A stretch of DNA of 64,000 nucleotides. It comes from Mantamonas sphyraenae (Eukaryota; CRuMs; Mantamonadidae). The DNA lies in assembly GCA_026936335.1 (NCBI GenBank), contig JAPMXV010000054.1, forward strand, positions 248,001 through 312,000, written 5' to 3'. Under the pieces are notes generated by a model, which saw only the letters and a program-made list of their open reading frames with translations, did not search any database and was not told where the DNA came from. Positions 34,525-45,200 of the stretch are shown one piece after another; position 1 is the first letter of the stretch; each line of letters starts with the position of its first letter. Both the position numbers and the translations under genes were made by a program.

Positions 34525-36375
34525 TTACAGGCGCTTCATTGGGGCAGATCGGGACCAGCCGCGCGGAGTGCGCTTGAGTAGGCGAACGACGCCTTCAAGG
34601 TCGCCGTGAAGAGCGAGGCCCTTGATGTCTGCGGAGCGGATGGGAAGATTGCGTGCGACGTGGAGCTTGCGTGCAAGATCAGATAGCCTGTCCCACTCGT
34701 GGGCGACGAGGGCCGGACTGAGGAGGAGAGCGTTTGTCTTTGATGCGGAAAGGGCGACCAGGGCACGTGCACCCTCGACAAGGTAGTCGAGATAGTCGAC
34801 TGGGACTTCGGCAGCTTTGAGAGCGAGTTTTGCCTGGAGGAGATGCGTGATGGCGTCGTTGTGGCCAAGGCGGTCGAGCCCTTGGGCCAAAAGATACAGT
34901 CCGTTGAGCCACAGAGCAGTGCGTTCACTAAGGGCGGCATCTTGGAGGAGAGCAAGCCAGCGGGCGGCAAGATCCGGCTGTGCTTCAGCCAAGGCAAGCC
35001 AGGCAGCACGGTAGATGAGCCAGCGGTCGTCGAGAGAGTCAACGGCGAGGGTAAGCGTGTCTGTGGCCCCGATGCGCAGGCAAAGGCGGACAAGGGAAAG
35101 AAGTATGGACGGTTGTTGGGCAGCAGCGTCGAACAGGGCGGTGAGTTGGTCGAGATGCTGGGTGGACCAGTCGCCATCCCAATGAAGAAGCAGCGTACAA
35201 AGGCGATGGAAGGAGTCTGGTTGGTCGAGATGTTCAGGAAGGGCATCGAGGGCAGCCTGGAGCATGGCCGAGCTGACGCCGTAGTTGTGGAGGAGAGCTG
35301 TGCTGAGCCAGCCGTGTGCGAGATGTTCGAGCATCTGCTCACGCACTTGAGCAGCCGACTTTGGATGAGGGTCAAGATGGCCGATGGCAATGAGGGCATG
35401 GCGAGAGGCGAGGGAGAGAAGGCGCGGGACGACGTCGTCAGGCGGAGGCCGAATGATTGCGAGGAGACGAATGAGGAGGGGCTGCTCAGATATTGATGGT
35501 GGGTCGGAGAGGAGGTCGATGATGTGGTCGACGGGGAATGAGGCGTGCGGAAGGCGAGCAGCAAGGACAAGGAGAGCGTGGAGGGAAAGACGGCGGACTG
35601 CACGTCGAGGATCGGTGGTGTAGGTTTGCCAGAGAAGGGCAATGTGTGAGTCGTGGTCGAGCATGGCACGGAGACACAGCTGGGTGGAGGTGCGGAGGAG
35701 TACGAGGGTGTACTCTTGGCCGGGATAGTCTGAGAGCCAGCGAAGAAGGGCGGAGCTTGCAAGGGCAGCCTGCGCGTGGGAGTGATGCATGTGACGGAAG
35801 AGGCGGATGAGTGCGAGTCGAGTGTCGGTAGGTACTTGGATGTCGTCCATGAGGTAGGTGAGGCGCGGGACGAGGGCAGAGGCAAAATGGGAGGAGAGCG
35901 GGGCGAAACGATCGCAGGCAGCGAGCGCTGTGCGTCGTTCGAGGCGGTGGCGTGCACGGAGAGAGTCGAGAAGAGCGTCGTGGACTTTGAGGTGGTCAAA
36001 AAGCGGAGGGCGAAGGGTGGAGAGGGCTCGCAGAGTGAGGGTGCGTGCGAGCGGGTCGTTGGAAGAGAGCGGTGGGGTCAAGCGTTTGAGAAGGTCGTCC
36101 GTGGCCGAGTGGCGAGACACATGGCGGGCGTACGGTTCAAGGGAGTGAAAGAGATCGAGGAGGGCCAGGCGAAGGGTGTTTGAGCCCGCGGCAAAGGCAT
36201 CGGCTAGCTTGAGGAAGGTGGCAGTAATGAGCAATGAGTCGCTGGCCGCGTCCAAGCGGGCCAGCGCGGGAGGGTATTGGTCAATGGCTCTGTGTTGTGT
36301 GGGCAGGGACTCTGATCGGAGCTGTGCGTCGAGTTTCTGGAGGGAATATGACGAGGAGGAGGAGGAGGAGGTCAT
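34525..36375 (-). CDS. INTS7: Integrator complex subunit 7 homologue
   Basis: Helical-repeat subunit of the Integrator complex, which processes snRNAs and attenuates RNA polymerase II. Single exon, 616 residues, from ATG 36375 (MTSSSSSSSYSLQ). Conserved INTS7 features are near the N-terminus: SLLITATFLKLADAFAAGSN, TLRLALLDLFHSLEPY, then SSNDPLARTLTLRALSTLRP. The rest is Leu/Ala-rich HEAT-like helices. It is clearly shorter than the roughly 960-residue animal protein, so the C-terminal part is reduced or diverged. The identification rests mainly on the first 200 residues. Confidence 0.75.
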   Translation of the reverse strand: MTSSSSSSSYSLQKLDAQLRSESLPTQHRAIDQYPPALARLDAASDSLLITATFLKLADAFAAGSNTLRLALLDLFHSLEPYARHVSRHSATDDLLKRLTPPLSSNDPLARTLTLRALSTLRPPLFDHLKVHDALLDSLRARHRLERRTALAACDRFAPLSSHFASALVPRLTYLMDDIQVPTDTRLALIRLFRHMHHSHAQAALASSALLRWLSDYPGQEYTLVLLRTSTQLCLRAMLDHDSHIALLWQTYTTDPRRAVRRLSLHALLVLAARLPHASFPVDHIIDLLSDPPSISEQPLLIRLLAIIRPPPDDVVPRLLSLASRHALIAIGHLDPHPKSAAQVREQMLEHLAHGWLSTALLHNYGVSSAMLQAALDALPEHLDQPDSFHRLCTLLLHWDGDWSTQHLDQLTALFDAAAQQPSILLSLVRLCLRIGATDTLTLAVDSLDDRWLIYRAAWLALAEAQPDLAARWLALLQDAALSERTALWLNGLYLLAQGLDRLGHNDAITHLLQAKLALKAAEVPVDYLDYLVEGARALVALSASKTNALLLSPALVAHEWDRLSDLARKLHVARNLPIRSADIKGLALHGDLEGVVRLLKRTPRGWSRSAPMKRL

Positions 36376-36435
36376 GTTGTGCAGTTGGTTGGCGTGGGTG
36401 GGGCAAAAAGGTACATTCAGCACAGTTCGGACAGA

Positions 36436-37664
36436 TTACGTATTGCTGCTGCTGCTGCTTTCGCCTTCCTCGGTGCTGGCGCCGGCCTTGTTGTCCTGGT
36501 AGAGGCCGATGTTGTTGCCGAGCGGGTCGGCGACGTTTGCAAAGAGCATGGTGTCCCAGCCATACTTGGGCGTGATGACCTTGCCTCCGTTAGCCTTGAC
36601 ACGTTCGATGGTGGCGTCGATGTTCGAGGTGAACAACACGGGAACGACAGCAGCCTCGTTTTCCGCGGGAGGAGCCCAGTCTTTGCGCAGAGGGAAGCCG
36701 CCGCCCACAGAGTGTTCCACACCCTCCATCCTGGCCATGAACAGGCCGTACTCGTCCTTGTACACAAAGCCGTCCCAGTTGAAGACGGTGTTGTAAAATT
36801 TGACCGTGGCGTCCATGTCGGTGGTGGGGAATTCGACAAAGCAGATGCAACCCACCGAGTGGTCTCCCATCTTGGGCTTGCCGTCTTCACCGTCGGGAGG
36901 ACACCAAAGAGCAAGCACGTTGCCCTGTGTGTCCCGGAAGCGGTTCTGCCAGCCGTTGTTGTCTCCGATGATGGGGAACTTGGGCTTGATGATCTCGCCT
37001 CCAGCCTCGACGATTTTGGCTTCGGTGGCGTCGATGTCGTCCGACACGATGAACACCACGATTTGTTCCGAGGTGCACACGGTGCGATCGTCGCCCACCA
37101 CGTCAAAGCCGCCGTTGACGAAGCGCTCGCCCTTCTTGGTCGACGGGCAGCTGAAGAACGTGTACTTGTCCGTCGGCGTGATGGTCCATCCAAACACCTT
37201 TTCGTAAAAGGCACCTGCCTCGGCGGCATCCTATGGAGTTTGTGTGCGTGTGCACAGCGCCACGCCGTTTGCGTGAGCTGTTTGGAGGCTATGCGGAAGG
37301 GGGGAAAACGCACACGGTCGAACGAGGTTCCCGGGAACCGGCTCCGAGGAGCCCAGGTCCACCTACCTTGGCTACAAGCTCGATGTGCGAGATGAACATC
37401 GGGTCATGGATCGTGTATGTGATGCCGTCCACTGTCACTGAGGTGGCAGGGTCAGCAACGTGGGCACGTTCCTGTGGGAGGCGAGGAAGCGGTTGGGCGT
37501 TGTCAGAAAGCTGCACAGGATGAAAAACGTGTGGACCCCCCTTTGAGCCTTCCGCCTGGGAACCCTACCTCATCTGTGCCCTCGGTCTGGGCGGTGTCAT
37601 CTTGCTTGTCGGCCGTCTGGTCGATGGTCTCGTCAATCTTGCGGTTGGGGGAGGTGGTGGACAT
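36436..37664 (-). CDS. Two-domain VOC (glyoxalase/dioxygenase fold) protein
   Basis: Three exons, 37664-37569, 37510-37367 and 37230-36436, give 344 residues. All introns are in phase 0 with GTAGGG or GTAGGT donors. Two VOC modules are visible: the first from MFISHIELVAKDAAEAGAFY to FRDTQGNVLALW, the second from CICFVEFPTTDMDATVKFYN to ADPLGNNIGLYQ. This matches PhnB/glyoxalase-like family proteins; the substrate is unknown. A hydrophilic N-terminus rich in Thr/Asp (MSTTSPNRK) precedes the first domain. The stop lies 60 bp from the INTS7 start. Confidence 0.8.
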
Positions 37665-38067
37665 TGCCTGGAGAGAGATTTGTTGGTTCGGATGGAGAGG
37701 ATGCACGGAAGGGGAAAGGAGGAGGTGGTGGGAGAGGGAAAGAGGTGAGTGAGAGGACAGCGTGGAGTGATGATGATGGGGGTGGTGTGAGCGTGGTGGC
37801 GCAAAGGCGGACAACGGAAAGAGTGCCACATTGCAAGGGCAACATTGCAAGGGCAACTTGAGAAAAGAGATGCAGAAGCAAAGGTAGGGCAGTGTGGCGG
37901 GACGGACATGCATTCAAGCGTCTGAGGAGGTCGATGGTGCCTCGAACTGACGTCCACTGGGCCGTGGAAGTTTTGGGTTTGTCGTGGAAGGAATTTCGCA
38001 ACAAACAACAAAAGCATCTCCACACAGAGCAGATAGAGGAGATCTCTCGCACGAAAGAAGCCACAGC
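37665..38067. other. Divergent intergenic region VOC/ankyrin gene 1
   Basis: About 400 bp, purine-rich on the plus strand near 37660-37760. It contains at 37984 a GTG codon followed by sequence (tggaaggaatttcgc) that matches the start of ankyrin gene 2, where the codon is ATG. Nothing else is recognised. Confidence 0.5.
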
Positions 38068-39165
38068 ATGAAGGAAAATGCAGACAGTGGGGCAGACGTG
38101 GATGCGATTGCAGATCAGACGCACGTGGTTGCATGTGCGGCGGGCACGTGGACGTCTATTGGAGGAGAAGAGGATGGAGTCGTGGTTCTTGTGCGTGGAG
38201 GGTACATTGATGCTGGAGCAACTGAACCCAAGACCCCGAGTGAGGAGGAGGATGAGGAGAGCGACCGCGCGGATCGAGCAAAGCAGCAACACACGGCCGT
38301 CGTGTCGTCACTGCTTGCAGCACAGGAGGACGTCAATGCGGCACGTGGAAGCGGTTGGCGATGGAAGGGATGGCGAGCAATGCTGAGCGCAGCAGATGAA
38401 GCTGCTGCAAAGGAAGACGTAGATGCCGTCGACGAAGGAGGATGGACAGCTGTGATGCATGCAGCCTGGAGCGGAAGCGTTAAGAATGCCATGTTCTGGC
38501 TTCAACAAGGATCAGACGCCAACATGCGGGACAAGCAAGGTCGGACGGCATTGATGCTTGCAATTTGGCAGATGCACATCAACGTGGTCGGCCTGCTGCT
38601 TGAGGCCGGGGCCGATGTCAACGCAGCCGATAGCAAGGGACGTACCCCCATCATGATCGCTGCCTGGCGTGTCCACACACACACCACCGCCGTCCTTCTC
38701 CACGCAGGCGCCGATCCAAACGCCGCCGATCTCAAGGGCCGCACCGCTCTCATGTTTGCTGCCCGCTACGGCCACACTGCCGTCGTCAAACAGCTCATCC
38801 AAGGTGGTTCCGATGTCCATGCAATCGATCAGGCTGGATGGACGGCGCTCATGTTTGCTGCTGACTGTGGGCACTCCGACGTGGCTCAGGCGCTTTTGGA
38901 TGCGGGCGCAGACGTCGACGCCTTGTCGGAGGACGAGAGCACAGCGCTGATGGTTGCAGCAGAGACGGGACAGATGGAGGTGATGATGGTCCTTGTGGAG
39001 GCCAAGGCGGATGTGAACGCTGTGCGACGGGATGGAGCGTGTGCACTGCAGCTGGCGGTGACGAACGGCAACATGGATGCAGGCGAGTATCTCGCCGGGG
39101 CTGGGGCCGATTTGAACGGAATTCGAGATTGGATGGAGCAGCTGCACGCTGGGGCCCCACCGTGA
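38068..39165 (+). CDS. Ankyrin-repeat protein 1 of 3
   Basis: Single exon, 365 residues from ATG 38068 (MKENADSGADV). An acidic, non-repeat N-terminal region of about 120 residues precedes seven or so ankyrin repeats, each with the GWTALMFAA/GRTPIMIAAW and LLxAGADVNAAD type consensus. The reading frame upstream extends to a GTG at 37984 that corresponds to the ATG of gene 2. The last 522 bp (38595-39116) are almost identical to the end of gene 2. Ankyrin arrays mediate protein binding; no partner or enzymatic domain is visible. Confidence 0.85.
   Translation: MKENADSGADVDAIADQTHVVACAAGTWTSIGGEEDGVVVLVRGGYIDAGATEPKTPSEEEDEESDRADRAKQQHTAVVSSLLAAQEDVNAARGSGWRWKGWRAMLSAADEAAAKEDVDAVDEGGWTAVMHAAWSGSVKNAMFWLQQGSDANMRDKQGRTALMLAIWQMHINVVGLLLEAGADVNAADSKGRTPIMIAAWRVHTHTTAVLLHAGADPNAADLKGRTALMFAARYGHTAVVKQLIQGGSDVHAIDQAGWTALMFAADCGHSDVAQALLDAGADVDALSEDESTALMVAAETGQMEVMMVLVEAKADVNAVRRDGACALQLAVTNGNMDAGEYLAGAGADLNGIRDWMEQLHAGAPP
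38595..39116 (+). repeat. Duplicated ankyrin block, copy A
   Basis: 522 bp that match 40748-41269 at a constant offset of 2153 bp with no gaps. I count about seven base differences, so roughly 99% identity. It codes the last ankyrin repeats of gene 1. Confidence 0.92.
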
Positions 39166-39344
39166 ACGCCAACAAAATCGTGTCACATTCTTCTCCACAA
39201 ATTTCTCTGGTGAGTCAACAAAGCGGGGATTTTTGCACGTGCATGTTGAGGCGCATAGTTTCGTTGCTCGATGGATAGGATGGGCGTTCTGTGGGGGGGG
39301 GAAAGGAGCACCAGCTGACCCTCGAGGAAGTTTTTGTCACAGCC

Positions 39345-41363
39345 ATGGAAGGAATTTCGCGTGCCATTTCCCTACCCCTTCCCCGAGGCGAAGGCGAGAG
39401 TAGACAAAAGATGAAAGGCGTTGAAGGTGGCAGTGTAGGCTGTGCTATGCGTAAGCGAGCTGCGATGCAATGGAAGCGATCGACAGATGGCTCGGCGGCG
39501 TCGACGTGCTCGAGTGAGCAAACTCACCTGGGACGAGTTCCATCGATGGTCGTGCAGCGGGCTCGCATCGACCCACAGTTGCTGAAGGAGGCCATTGTGC
39601 TGAACATGACAGCAGCCGAAGGAACGGGAGATGAAGTGCGGTCGCTGGTCCAGGGAGGAGTGGAGGTGGATGGTGTGGATGACGAAGGGATGACGGCGCT
39701 GATGACGGTGGCTGAACACGGACGAGCCGACATGGTGAGTGTGCTTGTGAGCTCAGGGGCGTACGTGGATGCATCGATGGTCAACGGATGGCGCCCTCTG
39801 ATGTTTGCGGTGGCGCAAGACCGGGTGGAAACGGCCACGGAGCTCCTGATCCACGGAGCCAACATCAACGCAGCCGACATGTGCGGCTGGACAGTGCTGC
39901 ACAGAGCGGCATGGAACGGATACGCAGCCATGGCTCGTATGCTGCTCGAGATGCATGCCAAGGCGGATGCAAAGGACTGGAAACGACGCACGGCGCTGAT
40001 GTTTGCCGCACAGTACGGCCACGACGAGGTTGTTGCCGTCTTGCTTGAGTGGGGTGCTCAGACGACGCTTGTAGACTCGGAAGGACGGACAGCACTCATG
40101 ATGGCAGCGTGGACAACGAATATCCGGACGGTGGTGACTCTGGTGGAGGCCAAGTCGCCGCTGAACCACCAGGACATCGAAGGGACGACGGCGCTGATGT
40201 TTGCATCGCGGTACGGTCACGAAGAAGCGGTGCAGGTGCTGCTGGAAAGAGGAGCCAAGGTGAATCTGGTGGACAAGGGTGGATGGACGGCGCTGATGCT
40301 GGCGTGCGAGGAGGGCCACAGAGAGGTTGTGGCCATGTTGCTGGGCGCTGGTGCGGATGTTCAACTACAGGACGCACAGGGAGAGAGTGCTCTGTCTCGT
40401 GCGGCCGAAGAAGGACACACGGAAGTGATCAAGGCCTTGCTGGAGGCCCAGGCGAATGTCAATGCATCACGAGGAAGCGGGTGGCGATGGAAGGGATGGA
40501 CGGCGGTGATGCAAGCAGCAGCCGAGGGCCATCCAGAAACGTCGCAAGCAGTCGTAGGGTTGGCTGGAGACGTGACCACGGCAGACGAGGCTGGGATCAC
40601 GGGGCTGATGCGTGCGGCTTGGGATGGATTCACCGATGTGGCGGAGAAGCTACTGCATGCGGGGGCGAATGCAAACGCCCACGACCAAAGAGGACGCACT
40701 GCGTTGATGGTGGCTTCGTGGCGTGTGCATCACGCAACTGTGGTGGCGCTGCTTGAGGCCGGGGCCGATGTCAACGCAGCCGATCACAAGGGACGTACCC
40801 CCATCATGATCGCTGCCTGGCGTGTCCACACGCACACCACCGCCGTCCTTCTCCACGCAGGCGCCGATCCAAACGCCGCCGATCTCAAGGGCCGCACCGC
40901 TCTCATGTTTGCTGCCCGCTACGGCCACACTGCCGTCGTCAAACAGCTCATCCAAGGTGGTTCCGATGTCCATGCCATCGATCAGGCTGGATGGACGGCG
41001 CTCATGTTTGCTGCTGACTGTGGGCACTCCGACGTGGCTCAGGCGCTTTTGGATGCGGGCGCAGACGTCGACGCCTTGTCGGAGGACGAGAGCACAGCGC
41101 TGATGGTTGCAGCAGAGACGGGACAGATGGAGGTGATGATGGTCCTTGTGGAGGCCAAGGCGGATGTGAACGCAATGCGACGGGATGGAGCGTGTGCACT
41201 GCAGCTGGCGGTGACGAACGGCAACATGGATGCAGGCGAGTATCTCGCCGGAGCTGGGGCCGATTTGAATGTGATGAGAGAGTGGTGGGAGCAGATGTTG
41301 GAGTGTGGCGGGGGAGGACGACTGTGGGTCGTGCGCGGCGGTTATGGGGTGGAAGAAACATGA
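39345..41363 (+). CDS. Ankyrin-repeat protein 2 of 3
   Basis: Single exon, 672 residues from ATG 39345 (MEGISRAISLPLPRGEG). After about 85 residues of basic and Ser-rich sequence there are some 16 ankyrin repeats with strong consensus (for example WTALMLACEEGHREVVAMLL, GADVNAADHKGRTPIMIAAW). The final 522 bp repeat copy A. The tail after the repeats is different (MREWWEQMLECGGGG). An isolated GSGWRWKGW motif occurs here and in gene 1, showing that the homology is wider than the identical block. Confidence 0.87.
   Translation: MEGISRAISLPLPRGEGESRQKMKGVEGGSVGCAMRKRAAMQWKRSTDGSAASTCSSEQTHLGRVPSMVVQRARIDPQLLKEAIVLNMTAAEGTGDEVRSLVQGGVEVDGVDDEGMTALMTVAEHGRADMVSVLVSSGAYVDASMVNGWRPLMFAVAQDRVETATELLIHGANINAADMCGWTVLHRAAWNGYAAMARMLLEMHAKADAKDWKRRTALMFAAQYGHDEVVAVLLEWGAQTTLVDSEGRTALMMAAWTTNIRTVVTLVEAKSPLNHQDIEGTTALMFASRYGHEEAVQVLLERGAKVNLVDKGGWTALMLACEEGHREVVAMLLGAGADVQLQDAQGESALSRAAEEGHTEVIKALLEAQANVNASRGSGWRWKGWTAVMQAAAEGHPETSQAVVGLAGDVTTADEAGITGLMRAAWDGFTDVAEKLLHAGANANAHDQRGRTALMVASWRVHHATVVALLEAGADVNAADHKGRTPIMIAAWRVHTHTTAVLLHAGADPNAADLKGRTALMFAARYGHTAVVKQLIQGGSDVHAIDQAGWTALMFAADCGHSDVAQALLDAGADVDALSEDESTALMVAAETGQMEVMMVLVEAKADVNAMRRDGACALQLAVTNGNMDAGEYLAGAGADLNVMREWWEQMLECGGGGRLWVVRGGYGVEET
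40748..41269 (+). repeat. Duplicated ankyrin block, copy B
   Basis: Second copy of the 522-bp block at 38595-39116. It lies at the 3' end of ankyrin gene 2. Confidence 0.92.
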
Positions 41364-41402
41364 ATGCGCTGGTGTGCCAATATTTCACCAACACCCTCAC
41401 CT

Positions 41403-42119
41403 ATGTCCATCTGCGAGGCCCTTTCCGACGGAGTGTCCTCACAAGCAATTCAGCTCCTCGTGAACGGGGCGGACCCAAATGAGAAGTGGGTTTTGGGGCT
41501 TGTTCCTCTTCACTTGGCCGCCAGGCTCGGATACGAGGATGTCGTGGACCACCTGCTGGAAGCAGGGGCCATGGTCGATCCCTGCAACAGTTCGGGATGG
41601 ACACCGCTGATGGAGGCGGCCGATCATGGCCAGGAGGAGGTTGTGCAGAAGCTCCTGGAAGCAGGCGCAGATCCATTCGCTGTCGGCGAGCACGGCGTGA
41701 CTGCGCTAGGTGTGGCCGCGAGTGGAGGAAACACCCTGTGTGTGCGTCTCATTGTGGAGCATGGCGGGCCAATCGCTTCCTTGTCCGGGAGCACCAACCG
41801 AACGCCGTTGATGTCGGCTGCCGCAAACAACGACACGGCCATGGTGCAAGTGCTGCTTGAACTCGGCGCCGATCTAGACGAAATCAATGACATGGGCATC
41901 AATGCCCTGTACACAGCGGTCTGCTACGCGAGCACAGAAGTCGTGGTGCTTCTGCTCGATGCAGGTGCCGATCTCCACGCCTGCCACAGCGCCTTTGAAG
42001 TCGCTGTCCAACGTGAATTTGACGAAATCGTCGAGATTTTACTCCACAACGGGGCGGATGTCAACATGGGACTCTCTCACGACTTGTGGAAGGCGTGGAC
42101 GACGAAACGGGGCCGCTGA
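41403..42119 (+). CDS. Ankyrin-repeat protein 3 of 3
   Basis: Single exon, 238 residues from ATG 41403 (MSICEALSDG); an earlier in-frame ATG at 41364 abuts the TGA of gene 2. About six ankyrin repeats fill nearly all of it (GLVPLHLAARLGYEDVVDHL, GWTPLMEAADHGQEEVVQKLL, NRTPLMSAAANNDTAMVQVLL). More diverged from genes 1 and 2 than they are from each other. The stop lies 156 bp from the Fanzor-like stop, in convergent orientation. Confidence 0.85.
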   Translation: MSICEALSDGVSSQAIQLLVNGADPNEKWVLGLVPLHLAARLGYEDVVDHLLEAGAMVDPCNSSGWTPLMEAADHGQEEVVQKLLEAGADPFAVGEHGVTALGVAASGGNTLCVRLIVEHGGPIASLSGSTNRTPLMSAAANNDTAMVQVLLELGADLDEINDMGINALYTAVCYASTEVVVLLLDAGADLHACHSAFEVAVQREFDEIVEILLHNGADVNMGLSHDLWKAWTTKRGR

Positions 42120-42216
42120 TCCTTACAGCCTGTTCGGAGCAAGTTGAAACGTGTAAGCGCGGAGGTTTGGACGGTTAGAACGAATGGAAAGTGGCGGAAA
42201 ACACTCACGTGCTGTG

Positions 42217-42236
42217 ATAGGTGGTATACACCCTAT
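42217..42236. other. Small imperfect hairpin just downstream of the Fanzor-like gene
   Basis: Inverted repeat with a seven-pair stem, one bulged C and a 5-base loop, 40 bp past the stop codon of the Fanzor-like gene. Fanzor and TnpB guide RNAs usually overlap the 3' flank of the nuclease gene, so this position fits. The stem is short and could be chance. Confidence 0.3.
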
Positions 42237-42275
42237 TTGGTTGATTGAAGTCGGTTTGGTCACGTTGATGGATGG

Positions 42276-45200
42276 TCACGTGGGTGGCGATCTGTCCACC
42301 GCTGCGCCGTTCACGTCCTCAGGAAGACCAAGACTGCGTCGAAATTGGGCTCCAACTCGACTGCGTTGCCAAGCCTTGGTCATGCACCACACAGTGTGGC
42401 CACGGAGTGCTGCAAACACCTTGTTTGCGATACACTGCGCCGAGGAAAAGTCGCGATTGCGAAAGAGTCCACACTGCTCGCAGTGCTTGACACGTGCAGT
42501 GAGGTTGCTTCCATGCGTGCTCCTGTGTACGCTGCCACACTTTGGACACCTTAAAGTGGTGTTGCACTCATTGACCCACAGGACGATCATGTCCTGTTTG
42601 GCCAATTGAGCCAAGACCTGCACTCCGCCTCGGCCTCCGCTGTAGCCATCGCCAATACACAGCATGGTCATGCGACGCATACCCCCTGCAGTCTCATATT
42701 CCTCTGTCCTCCGTACGTCACGGAGCCATCGTTGGCGACGGAGCCGTATTCGGTGGCGCTGGTGTCGATGGCGCTGTTGAAAATCCATTCCATCTTCCTC
42801 GTTGTGCGTATCGAGCGCTTGCCCATCCGCCTTGGCCACTCGATCTGTCTGCTCTTGTTGGTGTCGAGTGACCCGCTTCGTGCGTGCCTCTGCGTGGGCG
42901 TTGGCCACGAGCCGAGGTTGCTCCCACCGCACGGCCTCCATGCTCTCCCGCACAGCCTTGGACAGTTGCGCACTGTCGCGCTTCAGGCCCACCTGGCGCT
43001 CCATAGCCGAGAGGGAGGGCGGCGAGAACTTGTACGCGTCAGCAAACGTGACCTCCGAGCCACTGACATCAACCTCCTGCCTGGGAATGCACAACGCAGC
43101 CGGGCAGTTGTACTTCCCTGGATCGATACCAAGTAGCTGTAGGCATTGGTTTGCTTCCTTGCTCAGCGGGAGCACCCGCGAGTAACTGGAAATCTCCCCA
43201 TGAGGACGGCGGCACGTGTTCATCACAGGCACCAGCCCCAGCTTGTCCAACTTCGCCGCCGACTTCGGAAGCCATTGGTTCAACTGCTCAAGCACAGCCT
43301 CCCTCAGAGATTTCGATGCCGGTGCTGCTCCTTCCAGTTCGCCGTTCGAGTCGATGGCTCGCTGCCGGTGCTTGTGCGAACACACAAAAGCGGCCAGCTC
43401 ACTCAAGCGCAAAGCAACTGCCACCACCCTTTCCATCAATCGCCGCTGGCATCGTTCAAATTCACTGTGGGCGCCTGCATCTCGGCCACCCGAGCCTGTT
43501 CCTGTATCGCCCTTGGTGGTTTCGCTGTAGTTGTACCGATTCACATGGTGACGACGGAAGGGTGTGCCCTGCATCGGAACCACGCCCCCTTCCAATCCCA
43601 GCAGCTCGTCGGCCTCGCCGTTCAAGAAGGAGACGAACATGTCGTCACTGATGTCCCTCGTCTCGGCATGTGTGGTGGCTGTCGAGTTGTAGAGGAGATG
43701 CAGGCAGGTGCGCAGGGCGGGGAACAGGGACATCATTTCGTCCGGGAGGCAGAGTGCCTCCAGGTAGTACAGTTGGCGCTGCGTGTTCGTTGCCGGGATC
43801 GCCCAGTGGCGCGTGTTCAACATAGACACTGAAGTGAACGTGCGAACACTCAGGAAGCCTGCGTTCAGGAAGGGAGTCTTTGCGATTGCGGGTGCCTGGC
43901 TCAGCGACAGTGCGCCCTGCTTGAACACGTCGAACAGTGCAAAGAGAAACGGGTCTGCGTACACTGCCATGTCTTCTGCTGGGATGCACTGCACTCCATC
44001 TTGGTTGGAGATGATACGCGGTGACTTGTTCGCACACTTGATGCTGCACAAACGCATTGCTTCCACAGCGCCGGATGAATACGGCAGGTACTCTTGCGCA
44101 TCACCACTGCTGCTGCTGCTGCTCTGATCACCTGTCGTCGCCCTTGAGAGCATGTGATGAGCCAGAGAAGCGCGCAGACCGTGGACATGAGCGCTGTTGT
44201 CCCAGCTGTCCAGCTTGTCCATCCACTGGCGCACATGTCCGTCAGTCACCGCGTCGATGTCGTCGACGTCGTCGATGCCCATGCCCATCGTTGAGACAAC
44301 TGCACCCTTGAGAATGGAACGGCACGCCACTGCGTAGTTGTCATCCTTAAGCACGTGCTGCCAGCACGCGTTGGCGATTGTTGTCGCAGCCCACACGCCG
44401 TACAGGTGTTCCCGTTCCAATGGCAGCTGGATGTTGAGCGTATGCTTGTCCGGATACAGCTTGTTCATGCGGCAGTTCTGTACGATCTGGAAGAACACAG
44501 TCTGTGCGGTTGAGATGCCGGTGTCGGGCCCGACGTGCTTGAGTATGTCCTGGAAGGCAGACAGAGACACCCCCCCATGACGTTGTAGCACGTGGTCCAG
44601 AACCTCCTCACACTCCTTGATAGAAGCTGCCTCCTCCTCGTCCTTGTCCTCCTCGTTGACACCCTCTGACGACAACGACTGTGCCAGCCTCTTCACGGTA
44701 ACAGAGTCATCAGTGGCTGCCTCTGCGGCCATGGACAGGATGTTGTTCTTCGCACTCCTGCGCAGCATTGTACCCCAGGTGGTAATGACGCTGGCCGCCG
44801 CGCGCGTTTTCAGAGTTGACACGATGCGTGGGCTCAATTTGGATACGTCCAGGCCGATGCGGTCGCACCCTTGGTACGTGCATGCAATGTTTCCGTCCTC
44901 GGTCGTCACCACAAGGGCTTCGTTGATCCCAGTGTGCTCAAGCGCACGCTGGAGCGACACCATTCGCTTTGCTCGCCGCCCTGGCTCTTCCCGTGCTTTC
45001 TCCGCCTCCTCCTTCGAGAGGCACAATGACATTGAGAACAAGTTGGAGCTCGTTGCATGCAGCACAAGTGAATTGTCTTGTACCTGAATGACCTTGGCGA
45101 GCTCAGCCGCCAAACCCTCGCTTGGAGCAAGTTGCAGCAGCTGCAGCAGGTCCATCATGAGGGCCACCACCAGCCCGTACACACGCCCCATCAATGAGAG

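Noticed and set aside
41364-41403. Fusion of ankyrin genes 2 and 3
   Set aside because: A TGA at 41361-41363 separates them and the frame after it restarts with its own ATG; no intron borders seen.
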